Assembly: GCF_030272615.1 (NCBI RefSeq)
Contig: NC_081406.1
Span: 399,048,939-399,112,938, forward strand
Length of the DNA: 64,000 bases
Source of the DNA: Cryptomeria japonica
Taxonomy: Eukaryota; Streptophyta; Pinopsida; Cupressales; Cupressaceae
Reading direction: 5' to 3'
A program made the position numbers and the translations under genes. The stretch's first letter is position 1. The number at the start of each line of letters is the position of its first letter. Below the pieces are notes generated by a model. That model searched no databases. It was not told where the DNA came from and saw nothing but the letters and a program-made list of their open reading frames with translations. This document shows positions 34,824 through 48,700 of the stretch, piece after piece.

Positions 34824-36158
34824 TATTAGCAACAATAATGAAGGAAAATTGAGAGGGGGGGTGAATTAGTTTTCATTGGATCTACAAACTTAATCACAAA
34901 TACAGATCTGATAAACTACAACAATAAAAAAGATAAGAAAATGGATAACACAAAACACAACACCAATATTTTGACATGGAAAACTCAATTAAGGAAAAAA
35001 CCAGGGTGGGAACCTACCCACAATAAGATGATACTCTATAGTAGTATGTGAAAATATTACAATGGGGAATGCACATGCATTCAGGGACACTGCCTAGAGA
35101 TCACTGCTCAAAAGGTAATGACCCAGAAGGCTACAACCCTCAGGGAAGTCTCACTGACTTACAACAAGATTTGGACTACAATTCAAAAGGAATGAACTAT
35201 AATAATAGCATCTCCAAATGCCTGATGATAGTTCTGGTTAAGCACAATTGTCTGCTCTGCAACACTAATATCTTCTCAATACACCGTACCAAAAGATGAA
35301 TCCTTGTTCCCACATAGACAACTCTCTGATAAGGCAGACACAACCTTGATACCTAAATTACATGACAATATCACATGTTTATACAATTCATCAACCTTGA
35401 CAACAAGGTCAGCTAAACCCTCAACTCATAATTAAAAAATTACATCACATGATACAAAGATTGACCATCAGACCAATAGAATGATATACATGACATAACA
35501 TGGACCTAATTCAAATCCTCAAACATGCAACACCACCATAAATCATGCCAAGACCAACTGCAACATGCTATAACACTAGGCAAATTGCATTACATGAAGA
35601 ACATCATTGGTTTAGCAAAATCACAAAGAGCTCTTACAACGATCAATGCGGATTGTCAAAAAAATAGGACACAATCAGGAAATACTAGAAAGCACGTTAG
35701 AATCATCAATAACAACTGCACCAACACCACTTATCAAATCTTCATCTATCAACGTCTGAAACTTGAGAACACTCAAACAACAACAATTGTCATGAAGAAA
35801 GATAACTTGTGGAGCACCAAATCATAAACCATTTGAAATGAAGATACACAAGACCATTCCAAAAAATCTCCTAAAGAATCAATTCAAGATCTGATCACAC
35901 TAGAATATACCGGAGGAAATACTGAACTCTACAAAGCACTAATTAGAAAGACAAACTTCAAAACCGGATCATATGATATGATCAATTAAGCTTCTTGGAT
36001 CACCAAAACCAATATAGAATAATATAATGATACTATAAATACTCCATACACCAAACCAAAATCCCAATAAACCAATCTGCAAGCACCGGAGCAATAAATC
36101 ATAGGAATATGTTGACATCAATGACAACAACATATCCTAGCAACAACAATGTTCAACA
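34824..36158 (-). repeat. TE-C 5' LTR
   Basis: 1335-bp partner of 4095-5406, beginning TATTAGCAAC (TG changed to TA) and ending TGTTCAACA, followed by the TTTCT duplication at 36159-36163. Confidence 0.88.
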
Positions 36159-36621
36159 TTTCTTTCCCTTTACTTTTGTCATTCGAGAATTCATTGAGAA
36201 AACCTAATCCTTCCTTAACCTTGTGATATTTATACATGGATAATAATTTGTCTAATAATGTGTTTCTTTCACTAACTTTTTCTTCAGCCTTCAACTTTAG
36301 TAACTCTTGTTCCAGTTTCCCATTTTCTTCAGTCTTCAGATTGATTATATCCTTCAAGCTTTCTTCCACCTTCTTTCTTTCTTCAACTTGCAACTTCAAA
36401 TTCACAATAGTCTCATTTGCTTGCTTCAATTCCTTGTTGATTTCTGTATGCCTTTCTTTGAACTTCTGGATCTAATCTCTTAGCTTATTCAAACATTTGT
36501 TTACTACCTTAACATTATCTTTCAAGTCTTCATTGTTAGATTCCACACTCTCTAGATCTTCAAAGGTTGTCTTCAATTCTTCATCCAAATAATAGTCTTC
36601 ATCCATATCCATAGGATCCAT
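36159..36621 (-). pseudogene. TE-A ORF1, N-terminal coiled coil
   Basis: ATG at 36621 (MDPMDMDEDYYLDEELKTTF) starts an acidic then Lys/Glu/Leu-rich coiled coil (KQANETIVNLKLQVEERKK). It is cut at 36159 by TE-C, and the zinc knuckles follow at 3710-4094 and 1376-1567. The layout of coiled coil first and several knuckles after it is that of ORF1 in TE-E and TE-F, although the sequence is only distantly similar. One in-frame stop lies near 36475. Confidence 0.65.
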
Positions 36622-36685
36622 CTATTCAATCAAGATCTCCCTCAAGCAATTAAGCTAGAAACTAAGGATCAAGCTTTGATGAAAA
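36622..36685 (-). promoter_or_regulatory. TE-A leader and decayed primer site
   Basis: The minus-strand sequence at 36673-36684 reads TTTCATCAAAGC and matches the initiator-Met primer consensus at 9 of 12 positions. It is placed as expected between the LTR and ORF1. Confidence 0.5.
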
Positions 36686-37298
36686 TACCTAAATACTGAG
36701 AGGGGGGAGTGAATCAATATTCCCCAAATTGAAACACTCTCATAATCTTAAACTTATCGTAGATATTATTATCATAAAGTGAAATAAGCAATGGAAGCAA
36801 AAAGAATAACATACACATCCATAAGAGAGACACCGTATTTTATGTGGAAAACCCAAATGGAAAAAAATATAGAGAGGGTTACCTCTCAAGATAATATAAC
36901 TAGTTATATGGAATTACATAAAGAGGCTCACTATCAGAGGGCTGATTTCCCAAAGGGCGCATTACCTAGATTACAATATCTCACTATCAAGGATGCTCAT
37001 TGCTAGAAAGAAAGGAAATGAACTGAGAAATTTTCATCTACATATGCATGAGATCAGTTTCGATGAAACTCATACAATGCACCAATTTCTTGTAGTAGAT
37101 CTAGTTAAGAAACTCTGCAAAACACTACACAATTTGCCTACCCCAAAACACAATTGCACTGGATCTATTCTTCTCTATTATTATGTCAACATAAAGTTCT
37201 TTTCTCTATTGCTTACTACCATTCTCTTCACTTCATCGCAATACCCAACTTATCTCATACCATACCTGACATATCTCTCTGCCTCAAGCATAATGTGA

Positions 37299-37299
<1 letters not shown>
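36686..37299 (-). repeat. TE-A 5' LTR (partial)
   Basis: Begins TACCTAAATACTGAGAGG and carries the GGGGGGAGTGAATCA block and a GTGGAAAACCC module (about 36840), as in the copia LTRs here. It runs into the microsatellite at 37300 without a recognisable end. The true LTR end was lost or lies beyond the stack 2 insertions. Confidence 0.6.
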
Positions 37300-37340
<41 letters not shown>

Positions 37341-37471
37341 GTATATATATGTGTATATATATGCAAATACATATATATACATATATATACATGTATATAC
37401 ATATATATGCATATATATACATACATATACATATATATTTACATACATATACATACATACATATATATATG

Positions 37472-37507
<36 letters not shown>

Positions 37508-37610
37508 TGTATGTATGTATGTATGTATGTATATATTTATGTATATATATGTGTGTGTATATATGTATATGTATGTATATATATGTATGTGTGTGTGCGT
37601 GTGTATGTAA
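37300..37610. repeat. Microsatellite, left segment (AC)n, (TA)n, (TATG)n
   Basis: About 19 AC units (37300-37337) pass into TA/TATACA and then about 13 TATG units (37479-37531) and TG-rich sequence. Bases 37606-37610 (TGTAA) are the probable TE-G target duplication. The long open frames here on both strands are products of the simple repeat. Confidence 0.95.
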
Positions 37611-40071
37611 TGTGGAGGAGGGAAAAGAGAGATCGGGTGACTAGGTCCTAATCCCACTTTTGCCAACACATTGGGAATACAAAAGAGCCTAGGGAGATAG
37701 ATCACTTTGGCTACTTCTTGTGAGTAAGAGAGAGCCAAGGACTATCTCTTAGGGTTTATATTCCCTTTTTTGCAAATGATGAGAAAAACTAGGGTTTGAA
37801 TGATCAACTAGACTAGGAGATGAAGAATAAAGCACAAATGAACTTGAAATTACACAAACTTGCAGATCTGAATGCATGAAAGGGAGAAAATTTTGGATGT
37901 TTATCTAATGCTACAAATTGACCCAAACTAACCAGGACTAGGGTGCCACACCACTATCCCTAAGAATCTGATAGAGAGCTGTAACTGGAAAGATGGAATC
38001 TGAAGGTCCTGAACCTAAAACCTGCTAAAAATCACTGCAGAATGGAAGGAACAAGGTGCCATGACCCTGTCCTAGGAAGGACCAGGGTGCCACACTCCTG
38101 ACCTTAATAGTTTTCTACAAATTTGAGACTTCTGGGTGGTTCTATTGCTTTTTCCTTATCTGAAACTGCCTTTGGGTACCTATTCCTGCAACTGCAACTA
38201 AAAAGGGGAGGTTTGGGTGGCTATATAGGGTTTTGCCTTATTCAAACCCTTGTGTTGGTGATTTCCACCTCCATAAATAGTTGATAATGTACTTAAAATG
38301 TGTGTGTTAGAACCTTGTGTGTATGCAAGGTCCTAAATGATAAGAAACTAGAGCTACCCTACACGTGAGAGTAAACCCTAAATGTAAGTGTAAATGACAA
38401 TGAAAATGCTTCAAATCAAATGTGATAAATGATATAAAGCATGAATGTAGATATGCAAATTGATGTAAACAAGCACATACAAAGACATGAAAATAACATG
38501 AAATCATACCAATCCCCAAGGGAGAGATATTGCCACTAGATCTCCTATTACTCTTCAATGTCTTCAAGGCTCCTAATTGATGATTAATGCTTGATTAAAT
38601 GTTGTTGAATGTTGTTAAAGACTCCACATAGACTTCTCTTTCAATACATAGAAGGCTCCTTGTAATTTCTTGTTCTCCAATCTTGAATTTTCTTTCATCC
38701 CTTCAAATGAAGAAAGAGAGCTCTTATGTATGAAACCCTAGATCTTAATTTTGACTTAATTCCATCTTTAGGATGACCTAGGAATTGACTTTCCTACCAA
38801 TATTTTTGGGTTAAGTATTATAATATCATAGAATTATGCTCCTGAAATTTCGGGAAAAAAGTCGAGGACCATGTGCACTTTCACCACGGTCCGATCAACT
38901 TTTCACCAAATTTTTCAAGGTCATTAGATATGATGATATTAGAGCGAATCACAAAGTTACATCTGATTTCAAGGTGTTCTGATATGCGAAATCAGGCCTT
39001 AAAAGGTCAAAATAGGACATAATTAGGGTTTATAATTAAATGATTTATTGGAGGAATAAAATAAAAAGGGGCACATTTAGGGTAAAGGGCCCAATTTAAT
39101 AATGTGGGGAGTGATGAAATATGACTTTAGATTTAATTAAATTAATTAATTAAACTCTTAAAGGGAAATAATAATGCAAGATGCAAACACACTAAGGTGG
39201 GTGGTATATTGGCAAATGCACACTCCAATAAGACATTGTAGGTGATTGAAGATTTTTTCATTGATGGCAACCCTACAATCCTATGACACTGGCAAGGCAA
39301 TCCACTGGCACTAGTAAAGTCAGATTCTACACCAGCACACAGACCATCGACACCGACAGTGAAAGGAAGCATACCGACACAGAAGCCGACAAGAATTTTG
39401 TTTGTAATTTATTTTGTTTATTATTGTAAAATCATTGTAAGCCAACTTGGCAAATTGTAAAATGACTCCTATATATAAGAGATCATTGCAGAACAATTAA
39501 AAAAGAGTGGAGGAATGTAATTAGGAAAAATAAGGTAGACCTATTATGCAAATTATAGGTTAAGGGTTTATGTAAGAAGTAGAGCTGTAAACCGATACTG
39601 GATCTGGCATAGTAGATGCTATTTTGAAGTAGTACAAGACATTGGATTTATATAATCCATTATGTAAGTCAATGAGACTTCCCATTTTTGTAATTGAGTA
39701 GTGAGCTCTAGGCACTTGGCCTTCCTGCATGTGTAGGCCCCTCTTGTAGCAGTAATATTCCCTTATTGGCCAGTAAGTGAATATTGTGGGTCACAAATCC
39801 CATTGAGGTTTTTCCCACACCGGGTTTCCTCATTGAACTACTGTGTTATGGTGTGTTTCTCATGTGGTTGTTGTTATCTTTGTTTACTGCATTATTTCTT
39901 GTTTACTGGTATACAGTATTAATATGCTTTACATGTTTTAAGTCAAGAAAATATTATAACCGGTTAGATACTGATTCACCCCCCCTCTTAGTATCTATGG
40001 GAATCCTAATATGGTAAACTAAGTGTAAAATTGTACCACCCTAGCAAGGGTGTACAATTTATGACACTACA
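37611..40071 (-). repeat. TE-G 3' LTR, interrupted by TE-H
   Basis: Starts TGTGGAGGAGG and ends GACACTACA. Apart from the 805-bp TE-H it aligns along its length with 52384-54040, for example 37620-37700 with 52393-52475. Confidence 0.88.
39207..40011 (+). mobile_element. TE-H: solo LTR
   Basis: 805-bp sequence absent from the other TE-G LTR, where 53971-53990 shows the empty site. Flanks are TGGTA on both sides (39202-39206 and 40012-40016). It starts TATTGGCAAATGC and ends CCTAATA, which fits TG..CA ends with decay. TGATTCACCCCCCCTCTTAG at 39972-39991 is the copia U5-end block in plus orientation. There is no interior or second LTR, so this is a solo LTR left by LTR-LTR recombination. Confidence 0.8.
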
Positions 40072-41254
40072 TTTAGCCCCCACTTTAGCAGTCATATGAT
40101 ACTATGTGCATATGTAAGCTAAAGTAAATAAAAGTAAACATTCATGAAAAATGATATATCCACAAGTTGTCGGATGAAGCCCCTAGTGGTATCTACAATA
40201 CATAGTCAGGATTCGCACCCTACAAAACCACATGTTAGATAATATCACAAAATCACCTAAATGCTTACTAAGGAAGGTGATGAAAATTCGAGGGTAGCTA
40301 TATGCCCCCCCTATTTCGGCTTGCTAATTTTAGTGAGTTGAAATAAGGTATCATGTTTACCACATCGAATTGTGAAAGAAGATTAATGACAAATGCTCAC
40401 AAGAAGATTTGATACAAGATCAAAAACTAATTGAGAATCATTTTGTAAGAGAGATAATTAAGCCTCAATTCCAACACAACAAAGAGTGTGAAGATTTGAG
40501 AGCTCTCTAACACAAGATGAAAGATTTAAACGGAAACAAATGCAAGAGATATAATCCAAAAATGCAAATCCATAAAGGAAATTGGAAAAGAATGGGGGAT
40601 TGAAATGACATCAAAGAGAGATTATTTATAGCAACACTCTTCTAAAAGAAGGCAAGAGATCCTCATCAAAGATATGCACGTGCACAAAATAGAAGGGTTT
40701 ATTATAAAAGATACTACTCAATGAAGAAAAGAAATTGATGAATGATCAAAGACTTCCAACACCAAGGAGGAGGTCCCAATTAAGGATATGTACTTAAGAT
40801 CCCCATTAGGGATGCTTGTTCCAATATGAGAGAAGGAGTTCAAATATGAATACACCTCTACAATCAATAAGAAATCCTTATAGAAGATACTACTTCTCAA
40901 AGTGGAAATTTTAATCATAAGAAGGAGAGATGTTTGAAATCACTCTCCCCCCCTATATATAGGAGAAGAGATGAGATAGAAATAGGCTATTATGTTGGTT
41001 CCAAAAGTATGATTGCATGTGAAATTATACCATCATGAATGACAATGAGCCCCCAGTACATGAGCTACCAATGCCACATAATGATGAGCAACATAATAGC
41101 CATTAATGTTATTGAAAGACATGATAGATTGAATGAGGTATTTGAAGATGACATGCTAAATGCTCTACTATAAGTGAGATTTAAAACATGTATAAGATAA
41201 TGGATGTTAAAAATTATTTAGAAAGAGAGAGGTTTATAGGAGAAGAATAGGCCA
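40072..41254 (-). other. TE-G polypurine tract and 3' non-coding region
   Basis: Plus-strand TTTAGCCCCCACTTTAGC directly after the LTR gives a minus-strand polypurine tract. The next 1.1 kb is AT-rich with no supported ORF; a GCCCCCC stretch at about 40303-40310 may be a second tract. Confidence 0.6.
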
Positions 41255-43869
41255 CTAATTCTTACTTTTCTTAGCAGAGGGATAAGTGTAACTCATTAGA
41301 GCCTTATTCCTGGAAGAAGGGGTTTTAGAATGAGTAGCTGATAAAGCCTCATAATTAGGATTAGAAATCTCTTGAGGAGACCCATAAAGATATTTTTTCA
41401 TCACCAAGATTTCGTTATGAAGTGTATGAGTGTTGAAATAAGTAACAGATGATTTAATTGAGGTGAGGTTATCATCACTACTAAATATAGCATTCACATT
41501 GAGATATGGTCTTTTAGATGTTTTGGTGGTCTTAGAAGGATTATATAATGAAGCTTCATGCGTGTTATGTTCTAAAGGAACTTTAATTCCTTATTCATTT
41601 GTGCCACAACCATTGCCATCATAGCCACTCTTAGCTAAAAAATAAAAACCAGGACCATAAAGGGATGCCAAATCAGAAAGAGATGGTTGCACTTCATAGG
41701 TCTCGGTGCTATATGAATTAGAGGAAGAATTTGAAGAATCATCTAAATTAGAAGCAACCACAAAGTGGTTTCTTAGTTGTTTAGACAAAGTGGGTTTCTC
41801 TTTAGGTTCCTCCTTAGATTTCTCCTTCTCAGTCTTAGATTTTTTCCAGATACTCTATATTCTCCTACAAAAGTAGGGTTAAAGTCTAGAGATCCCCAAT
41901 CATCATCTGAGAGTGCATTTTTGGGAGAAAAGATATCCTCGAGAGGATATTCTGATTGAGTAGAAGAATCAGGAGTACTAGAAGGAACAATATCATTAAG
42001 GAAATAGATGTATTTGAAGAAGTAGGAGGATTGGGAGAAGAATGGGAAGTAGTTGAACAAGAAGATCCATATTTTAATGGTTCTTGAAGTTTGTCAGCTA
42101 ACAAGGTATATGTCTTATTGTTATAAATGAACTTAACTTGCCTATGCAAAGTTGAGGGGACAACTTGCATGCTATGAATCAACTGTCTCCCTAATAGAAG
42201 GTTATATGTCAAATTACCAGGCATGACATGAATAGGTGTAGGTAACATAATGAGACCTACCTTAATAGGAAAGGTTATGACACCTAGACATTATTTAGAA
42301 ATATTATCAAAGCCTCGAATAGTAAGAGAAGTAGGTTCAATAAGATAATGATCCACATTAATCTTATCAAATAAGTCCACACCACAAACATTAAGGCTAG
42401 ATCCATTGTCCACCAGGGTTTGTCTTATAGCACTATCATGGATAATAACTACAATCATAAGAGGATCATATTGATTTTGGATTTCACGAAAAGGTAACTC
42501 ATCTTGTGTGAACACAATTTGAGCTTTGGGTTTATTTGTAGGGTCAATCAAGGCAGTCATGTTATTAGGTGTCACTGCAAGTGGGACATCTAAGTTTTTC
42601 AAAGCATCTTGTAACATCCTATGATAAGAAGGTGAAGTTTGAACCAAATCCCAAATAGAAATCTTTGCAGGAGTAGCTTTAAGTTGTTCATTGAGATCAT
42701 ACTCCTTACTAAGAGTTTGTGATATATGAGGTATTTGTGGAAGAATAGGTTGAGAGGGAGGAAGTCAAGGAGGAGGACTAGGTTGCCTATTGATTCTTGT
42801 GTTGTAAGTATGAGCAACCATATTATAACTCTCTCCAGTGATTTTCTCAGCATACTCATGAGGGATCTTAGTAGGATAACCTCCTTGCAAAGTAATAATA
42901 GGTTTCTTATTAGTGCAAAAAGAATCTTCGCCATAACCACCTTGAACCACTAAGATAGGCTTACATTGAGAATTTTGAGGACAAACACCTTGAACTACCT
43001 TGAACTATGAAGAGGGGTTTATTAGGTGTTTTAGCCACATGCATCAAATTCATTGAAGATGGTTTAGGAATATCAAAGGTGTCCTTAGAAGAAGAATGAA
43101 CAAGATTGTTGGAATAATTGTTGATAGTCTCTTTTTGCAGTAAAATATTATCATGGACAGGATCAATTTTAAGAGATAGACTAGAAGTAGGCATCGATGT
43201 TTTAGAAGGAAGAATATTAATAGGAAAGGTCATATCATCCTCTATCATCAAAGGATCTACATGGGGAATAGACTCTCTAGGAGAAGGATCAACATTACTC
43301 TTTAAAATTTCACCTTTGAGAGGGAGACCTTTGAAAGAGATGTCAACATTCTTACCTTGAACCAGGGTATCCTTATAAGTAGAACCTATTTAAGGAGAGG
43401 GAGATGCTTTATTTTTAGAGGGAGAAGGATTGAGTTTCATGTAAGGTGAGATTCTTTTAAGAGAGTTATCAATCATTATTTCATCCTCTTGGGATAAGGT
43501 TCTCTCATCGGGTAGAGAATAATCAATACCTTCTTCTAATGGTTCATCCCAAATAGTGAGATCATTGAAAGGAACATCTTGCACAAATATGTCCTTATTG
43601 TTATTGCCAATTTTGGGAGAAGGGATAACATTGTTTATTAATTCTTCATCCTTAGGAGGGAGAACATCAATACATTTATTTAAACCATCATCTTTCCTCA
43701 AAATGTATTCCATAGGATCCTTAGGGGAGAGAGAATTAAGGAAATTGATTATGGTTTCATCTTCTTTCTCGAAGGTATCTTTTGGGATAAGACAAGCTTT
43801 AGGAGAAGGGAAAGCATTTCTCATTAATGCATCCTCTAGTGGGAATTTTGTTGGGAACAAAAGAGGAAA
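41255..43869 (-). pseudogene. TE-G polyprotein: acidic region, protease, Ser-rich tail
   Basis: In the sense direction from 43869: an acidic Pro/Ser/Asp-rich section built of similar units (PSPK, LPPKDEE and the like). Then VAHTYNTRINRQ (about 42800) and a protease domain with LVDNGSSLNVCGVDLFDKIN (about 42390), which is the D-x-G-S type site of plant gypsy proteases with Asn in place of Ser/Thr. After it, NLTYNLLLGRQLIHSMQVVP (about 42180). The last part is Ser/Asn-rich and ends PSAKKSKN at 41255. Frameshifts and stops at several points. The upstream start is at 51528-51960, across TE-I. The absence of reverse transcriptase after the protease is notable. Confidence 0.7.
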
Positions 43870-45360
43870 TGTAAAGTTTTGATTCCAATAGATAGTAAGA
43901 TGAGAGGGGGGGGTGAATCATACAAACTTAACTTGTTACATATATTCAACTGATTCAACCTCGGTAGCTTATACTTCAAAATATGTAACCAAAACTGTAA
44001 AACATTCAAACTTATGAACAGATAAAATCACAACACATATAACACTAGATTTAATGTGGAAACCCAAATAGAGAAAAACCATTGTGGGATTTTGGACCCA
44101 CTAAGAAATATACCCTTCTAGAGTATGCTCGGTTAAAAGAAAGTCCTGTTAAAGATTACAAACACATTGCTAGATGTGACCCGGTTAAGGGATTTCCCTC
44201 AGACTTGTTAGAGTCTTGCACTTTGTTAGAAGTGACCTTGTCAAAGGATTTCAAACACTCATTTAGAATGTTACCTTGCTAGAGGGTTTACAAATAAGAC
44301 TGTTAAGTCCACTCGATTAAGAGATTTTTTGTCACTTACAAAATAAATAACAGTAATAAAATATATCTACAACTTCACATCTGAAATGCTAAAGCAGATT
44401 CTATTTGCTCAAAACAATCTTGTCATAAGACTTATCTAGTCCCTTGTTGGGCTTGCTAGGCTTCTCAATCTATTCTTCAATCAAATCTTTAAGCTTCTGA
44501 GCTTGGTAAACAATCCTATAGCATCACTGTGCATACATTTGCCCGCATCCATTGTTTATCAACAATTCCTTATTTATAAACAATTTCTAACTGCTTAATC
44601 TCCTTGATCACATTTCCCATGATCAATCTTAGCCATTAGATCATTAAACTTGACTAGGTTCAATGTATCATTTGATCTGAAAATGTTTTACCTCACCTTG
44701 GAACTTGCATTCCTTCCTAGGAACTTGTGCTAGGTTAATGCGGTTCAATCTGTGCTGCAGATCTACCTCTTGATTTTCCATTGCTGTAGATCCTTAACAA
44801 ACTTCTTGCGTGACATACCAATCATTTATACATCTCCAGCTCATCAACATCCTTCATTAAATAATTCTTTCATCCATCCAATGTGATCTATTATAACTCG
44901 ATTGCTACTCGGTTAATACTGAACTTTGCTTGGTAGACATTCTGCCTTCTTTAACCGATATCGATAACCTTAGGGTTTACTGACTAGGTTCTTTGTTCGG
45001 TGACATAGTACAGTATTAAACTTATAATCAACAACATATGTAGGATATCAAAACAATCAAAACAACATGATCTCATCATTGTCTAACTCGGTAATAGTTG
45101 CCCATTGAATAACTTATTATTCCCCTTCATTATCACATTCTTTCTGTGTCACTTACCGACCTCCTAATACTCATTAACACACACTTCTCAAGATATGGCA
45201 ACATCATACTGAATCAGAGAATTATTTTCTTGACATCAATGATAAAATAATATTATAAAGACAGTAATCATCCTTCTTCAGTTATATCAATAATCTCCAA
45301 CAACCTTCTCAATATCCTTATTGAAATGCCAACAATCTCCTTTCTATTGTAATGTCAACA
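43870..45360 (-). repeat. TE-I 3' LTR
   Basis: 1491 bp from TGTAAAGTTTTGATTCC to AATGTCAACA. It contains the GGGGGGGGTGAATCA block, GTGGAAACCC module, a run of CCTTGTCAAAGGATTT-like motifs (44125-44335) and a CTCGGT-containing U3 side (44890-45010). Confidence 0.9.
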
Positions 45361-45781
45361 ATCTCCCCCTTTGGAATTGATGGCAAAACCAACTTTAAAT
45401 GGTAATACCAATTGATTCAGATTCAGATTGCTGTTAGACTTCTCCTGTTATCCTTGAGCTGTTAAAATCTTCTCCTGACTGTCTTCTACCCCTGTCATTA
45501 GTCTTCTGTTATTTTCTCCATTTAGTCTATCTTCTCCATTTAGTCTTCTCCCCCTTTGACAACAATGCCAAAAGGAAAAAACTAATTCATGATTTCTTCC
45601 CCTGTGAAGTGATTTGCCTTGTTGTGTTACACATGTATCATCTCAGTCTAGGTTAGAGCAACTTGTCTCTATTCACTATTTCCTGCACATCTTTAGAAAA
45701 CCTCCTAAACTGCATAAATCAACATCAATCCACAAATAATATTCTATAGAGTCATCGAATTGATGCTTTCATTGAAATCTG
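45361..45781 (-). promoter_or_regulatory. TE-I polypurine tracts and 3' untranslated region
   Basis: Plus-strand TCTCCCCCTTTGG next to the LTR, and CTCCCCCTTTGACAACAATG at 45549-45568, with further weaker tracts. The first is the probable plus-strand primer. Confidence 0.7.
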
Positions 45782-48700
45782 TCAGTGAGTAGAAGATAGG
45801 GGTAGGACCCCTAACTTGCTTTTGAGATACTCAAAAGTGTCCCTTGGCAGTGGCTTTGTGAAGATGTCTACTATTTGCTCCTTTAAACTAATATATTCCA
45901 ACACAACTTTCTTCTCTCAAACTTCTTCTCTGAGATAATGATACTTTATAGAGATATGTTTTGTCTTAGAGTGCATTACTGGATTCTTTGAAATGTTAAT
46001 GGCACTAGTATTATCACAGAATATAGGTACTGTCTCGATAACTTTCTCATTTATACCTTCCAACAGTTGCTTGATCCATGCTATATTGGTACAATTCAAT
46101 GTTGCAGCAACATATTTAGCTTCAGCTGTTGATTGTGAAATGCATCCTTGTTTCTTGCTAAGCCAACTTACTAGTCTATCACCCAGAAAGAAAGCTCCAC
46201 CACTTGTGCTTTTCCTGTCATCAATGTTCCTACCCAATCAGCATCAGTATAAACTTTTAAATCAAAATCATTCCTCTTTTCATATACTAAGCCATAATCT
46301 TCAGTGCCTCTCAGGTATCTAAAAAATCTCTTAATTACTGTCATATGGGTTTCTTTGGGATCTGCAGAAAATATTGCAACTATTCCTACTGCATACGCTA
46401 TATCTGGCCTATTGTAAACAACATATTGCAACTTTCCAATCATATATTGGTAAAGTGTCTCATCAACAGATGCAGATTCATCATTCTTTGATAGTTTACA
46501 ATTAGTAGTCATAGGAGTACTTATAGGTTTAGAATCCTCCAATCCAAATTTCTTCAAGATTTCCTTTATGTACTTGGATTGAGTAATGAAAATCTCATCT
46601 TTCATTTGTAGTATCTGTAAACCTATAAAATACTTTATCTCACCGATTAATGACATCTCAAATTCTTTGCACATTTCATTTCCAAAGTTCTTGCATAAGG
46701 AGTCATTACCACAAAAAATAATATCATCAACAAATATGGCTGAGATCAGTATTAAATTGTCCTCATCATTCTTCATGTACATGTTTCTATTTTCACTTGT
46801 CCTTATAAATCCAATCTTGATCAAATAAGAGTGCAATCTTTCATACCATGCTCTAGGTACTTGTTTCAGACCATATAAAGCTTTGTTTAATTTACATACC
46901 CGATCTTTACTCTTGTCTTCAACAAATCCTTCAGGCTGTTCAATATAAACTTCTTCTTCTAGTATACCATTCAAAAATGCAGATTTAATATCCATTTGAT
47001 ATACCTTGAAATTTTTGAAAGAAACATATGCCAACAATGTTCTTACTCCCTCAAGTCTAGCCATAGGTGCAAAAGTCTCACCATAATCTATTCCTTCTTC
47101 TTGAGCATAACCTTTGAAAACTAGTCTCGCTTTGTTCCGAATGACCTCACCTTTTTCATTTAGCTTGTTTCTGAAAATCCACTTTGTACTGATTACATTT
47201 TTGTCCTTCGGTCTTGGGACCAATGTCCATGTTTCATTCTTCTTGATTTGATCAATCTCTTATGTCATAGCATTTACCCAATCTTCATTGTTAAATGCCT
47301 CTTTTACTACTCTCAGTTCAAATTCAGATATCAGACATGTGTTCTGTCTTATTTTGTTCCTTGTCATCACTGGATCATCCTTACCTCCTATAATTTGACT
47401 TGATGCATGATTTCTTCTGACATATTTGGTTAATATAGGCTCGGTAGGCTCTGTATGATCTTCTTCATCGCTCGGTAACTAGATATTATCTTCATTTTCT
47501 TCAGCAACTTTCTCGGTAGGATTTCTTGGTTGAACATAAACAAATTCTTCATAATTTTCTGGTTCTTTGGAATTTCCTTCATCATTTCTTTCTACAAATT
47601 CATCAATTTTCACATTTGCACTTTCTACTATTTTGTTAGATGATTTGATCAGACATTTAAATGCTTTACTTCTAGAAGAATAACCAAGAAATGTTCCTTC
47701 CTCTCTTTTCTGATCAAACTTTCCATTTCTATCATCTTTTTGAACATAACATCTACTTCCAAAGATTTTAAAATAACTTACATTAGGTTTCTTGTCATAC
47801 CAGATTTCATATGGTGTCTTCATAGTTCCTTTCTTCAGTTGTACTCGGTTCAGGGTGTAAACTGCAGTGCTGATTGCTTCTCTCCAAAATGTTTGAGGTA
47901 CCCTCTTTTCTATCATCAGGGTTCTGGCACAATCTACAATTAATCTGTTTGTTCTCTCAGCTATCCCATTTTGCTGAGGTGTTCTCAGTGCAGACACTTG
48001 CCTTTTTATACCATGATCATTGCAGAATAAGTTAAATTCATCAGAAGTGAACTCTCCTCCTCTATCAGATCTAAGACATTTCAGCTGTCTTCTTGTTTCA
48101 TTTTCAACTCTTGCCTTGTACCATTTAAATATTTGAAAAGCTTCTGATTTTTCTTTTAAAAACATAACTGACATCATCCTTGAGTAATCATCCATAAATA
48201 ATATGAAATATTTATCACCATAATAACTTTGAACTTTCATGGGACCACAAAGATTAGTGTGTACTAGATCTAAAATTCCTTTAGAAGTATAGGACTTACT
48301 TGTAAAAGCTTGATCTTTTCATCATACCCATTTGGCATCCTTGGCACATAGCATTCTCAGGTTTTTTCAAGCTCAGTAGACCTCTTACTCAGTGCTTCTT
48401 ACTTATTTTGATCAGATTATCAAAGTTTACATGACAAAACCTTTTATGCCATAACTAGGTATCTTCTATATTTGCATATAGACATTTGTTCTGAGTTGAG
48501 TCAAGATGAAATGTATTACCTTTTGTTTGTGTCCCGGTAGCAGCCAGCTTTCCATGTTTGTCATGAACTTTGACACATCCCTTCTGGAATTCTATTCGGT
48601 ATCCTGTATTGTTTAGCTGTGCTACACTTAACAAATTGTATTTCAAACCTTCAACCTAGTATACATCATCACATTTAGCATTGTCAAGAAGTGTTATAGA

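Larger units (their letters stand above)
4095..36158 (-). mobile_element. TE-C: copia LTR retrotransposon split by TE-D
   Basis: Terminal repeats at 4095-5406 and 34824-36158 are flanked by identical TTTCT duplications (4090-4094 and 36159-36163). Both lie inside ORF1 of TE-A. The primer site lies beside the right LTR and polypurine tracts beside the left, so transcription runs right to left. Removing TE-D (6318-31142) leaves a copia element of about 7.2 kb with gag, protease, integrase, reverse transcriptase and RNase H remnants. The right LTR begins TATT where TGTT is expected, and the proteins carry many stops. It is inactive and comparatively old. Confidence 0.9.

Noticed and set aside
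37154-37738. Long open frames on both strands rich in Tyr, Ile, His and Cys
   Set aside because: They are translations of the AC/TA/TATG microsatellite and occur in several frames at once; no coding signal.
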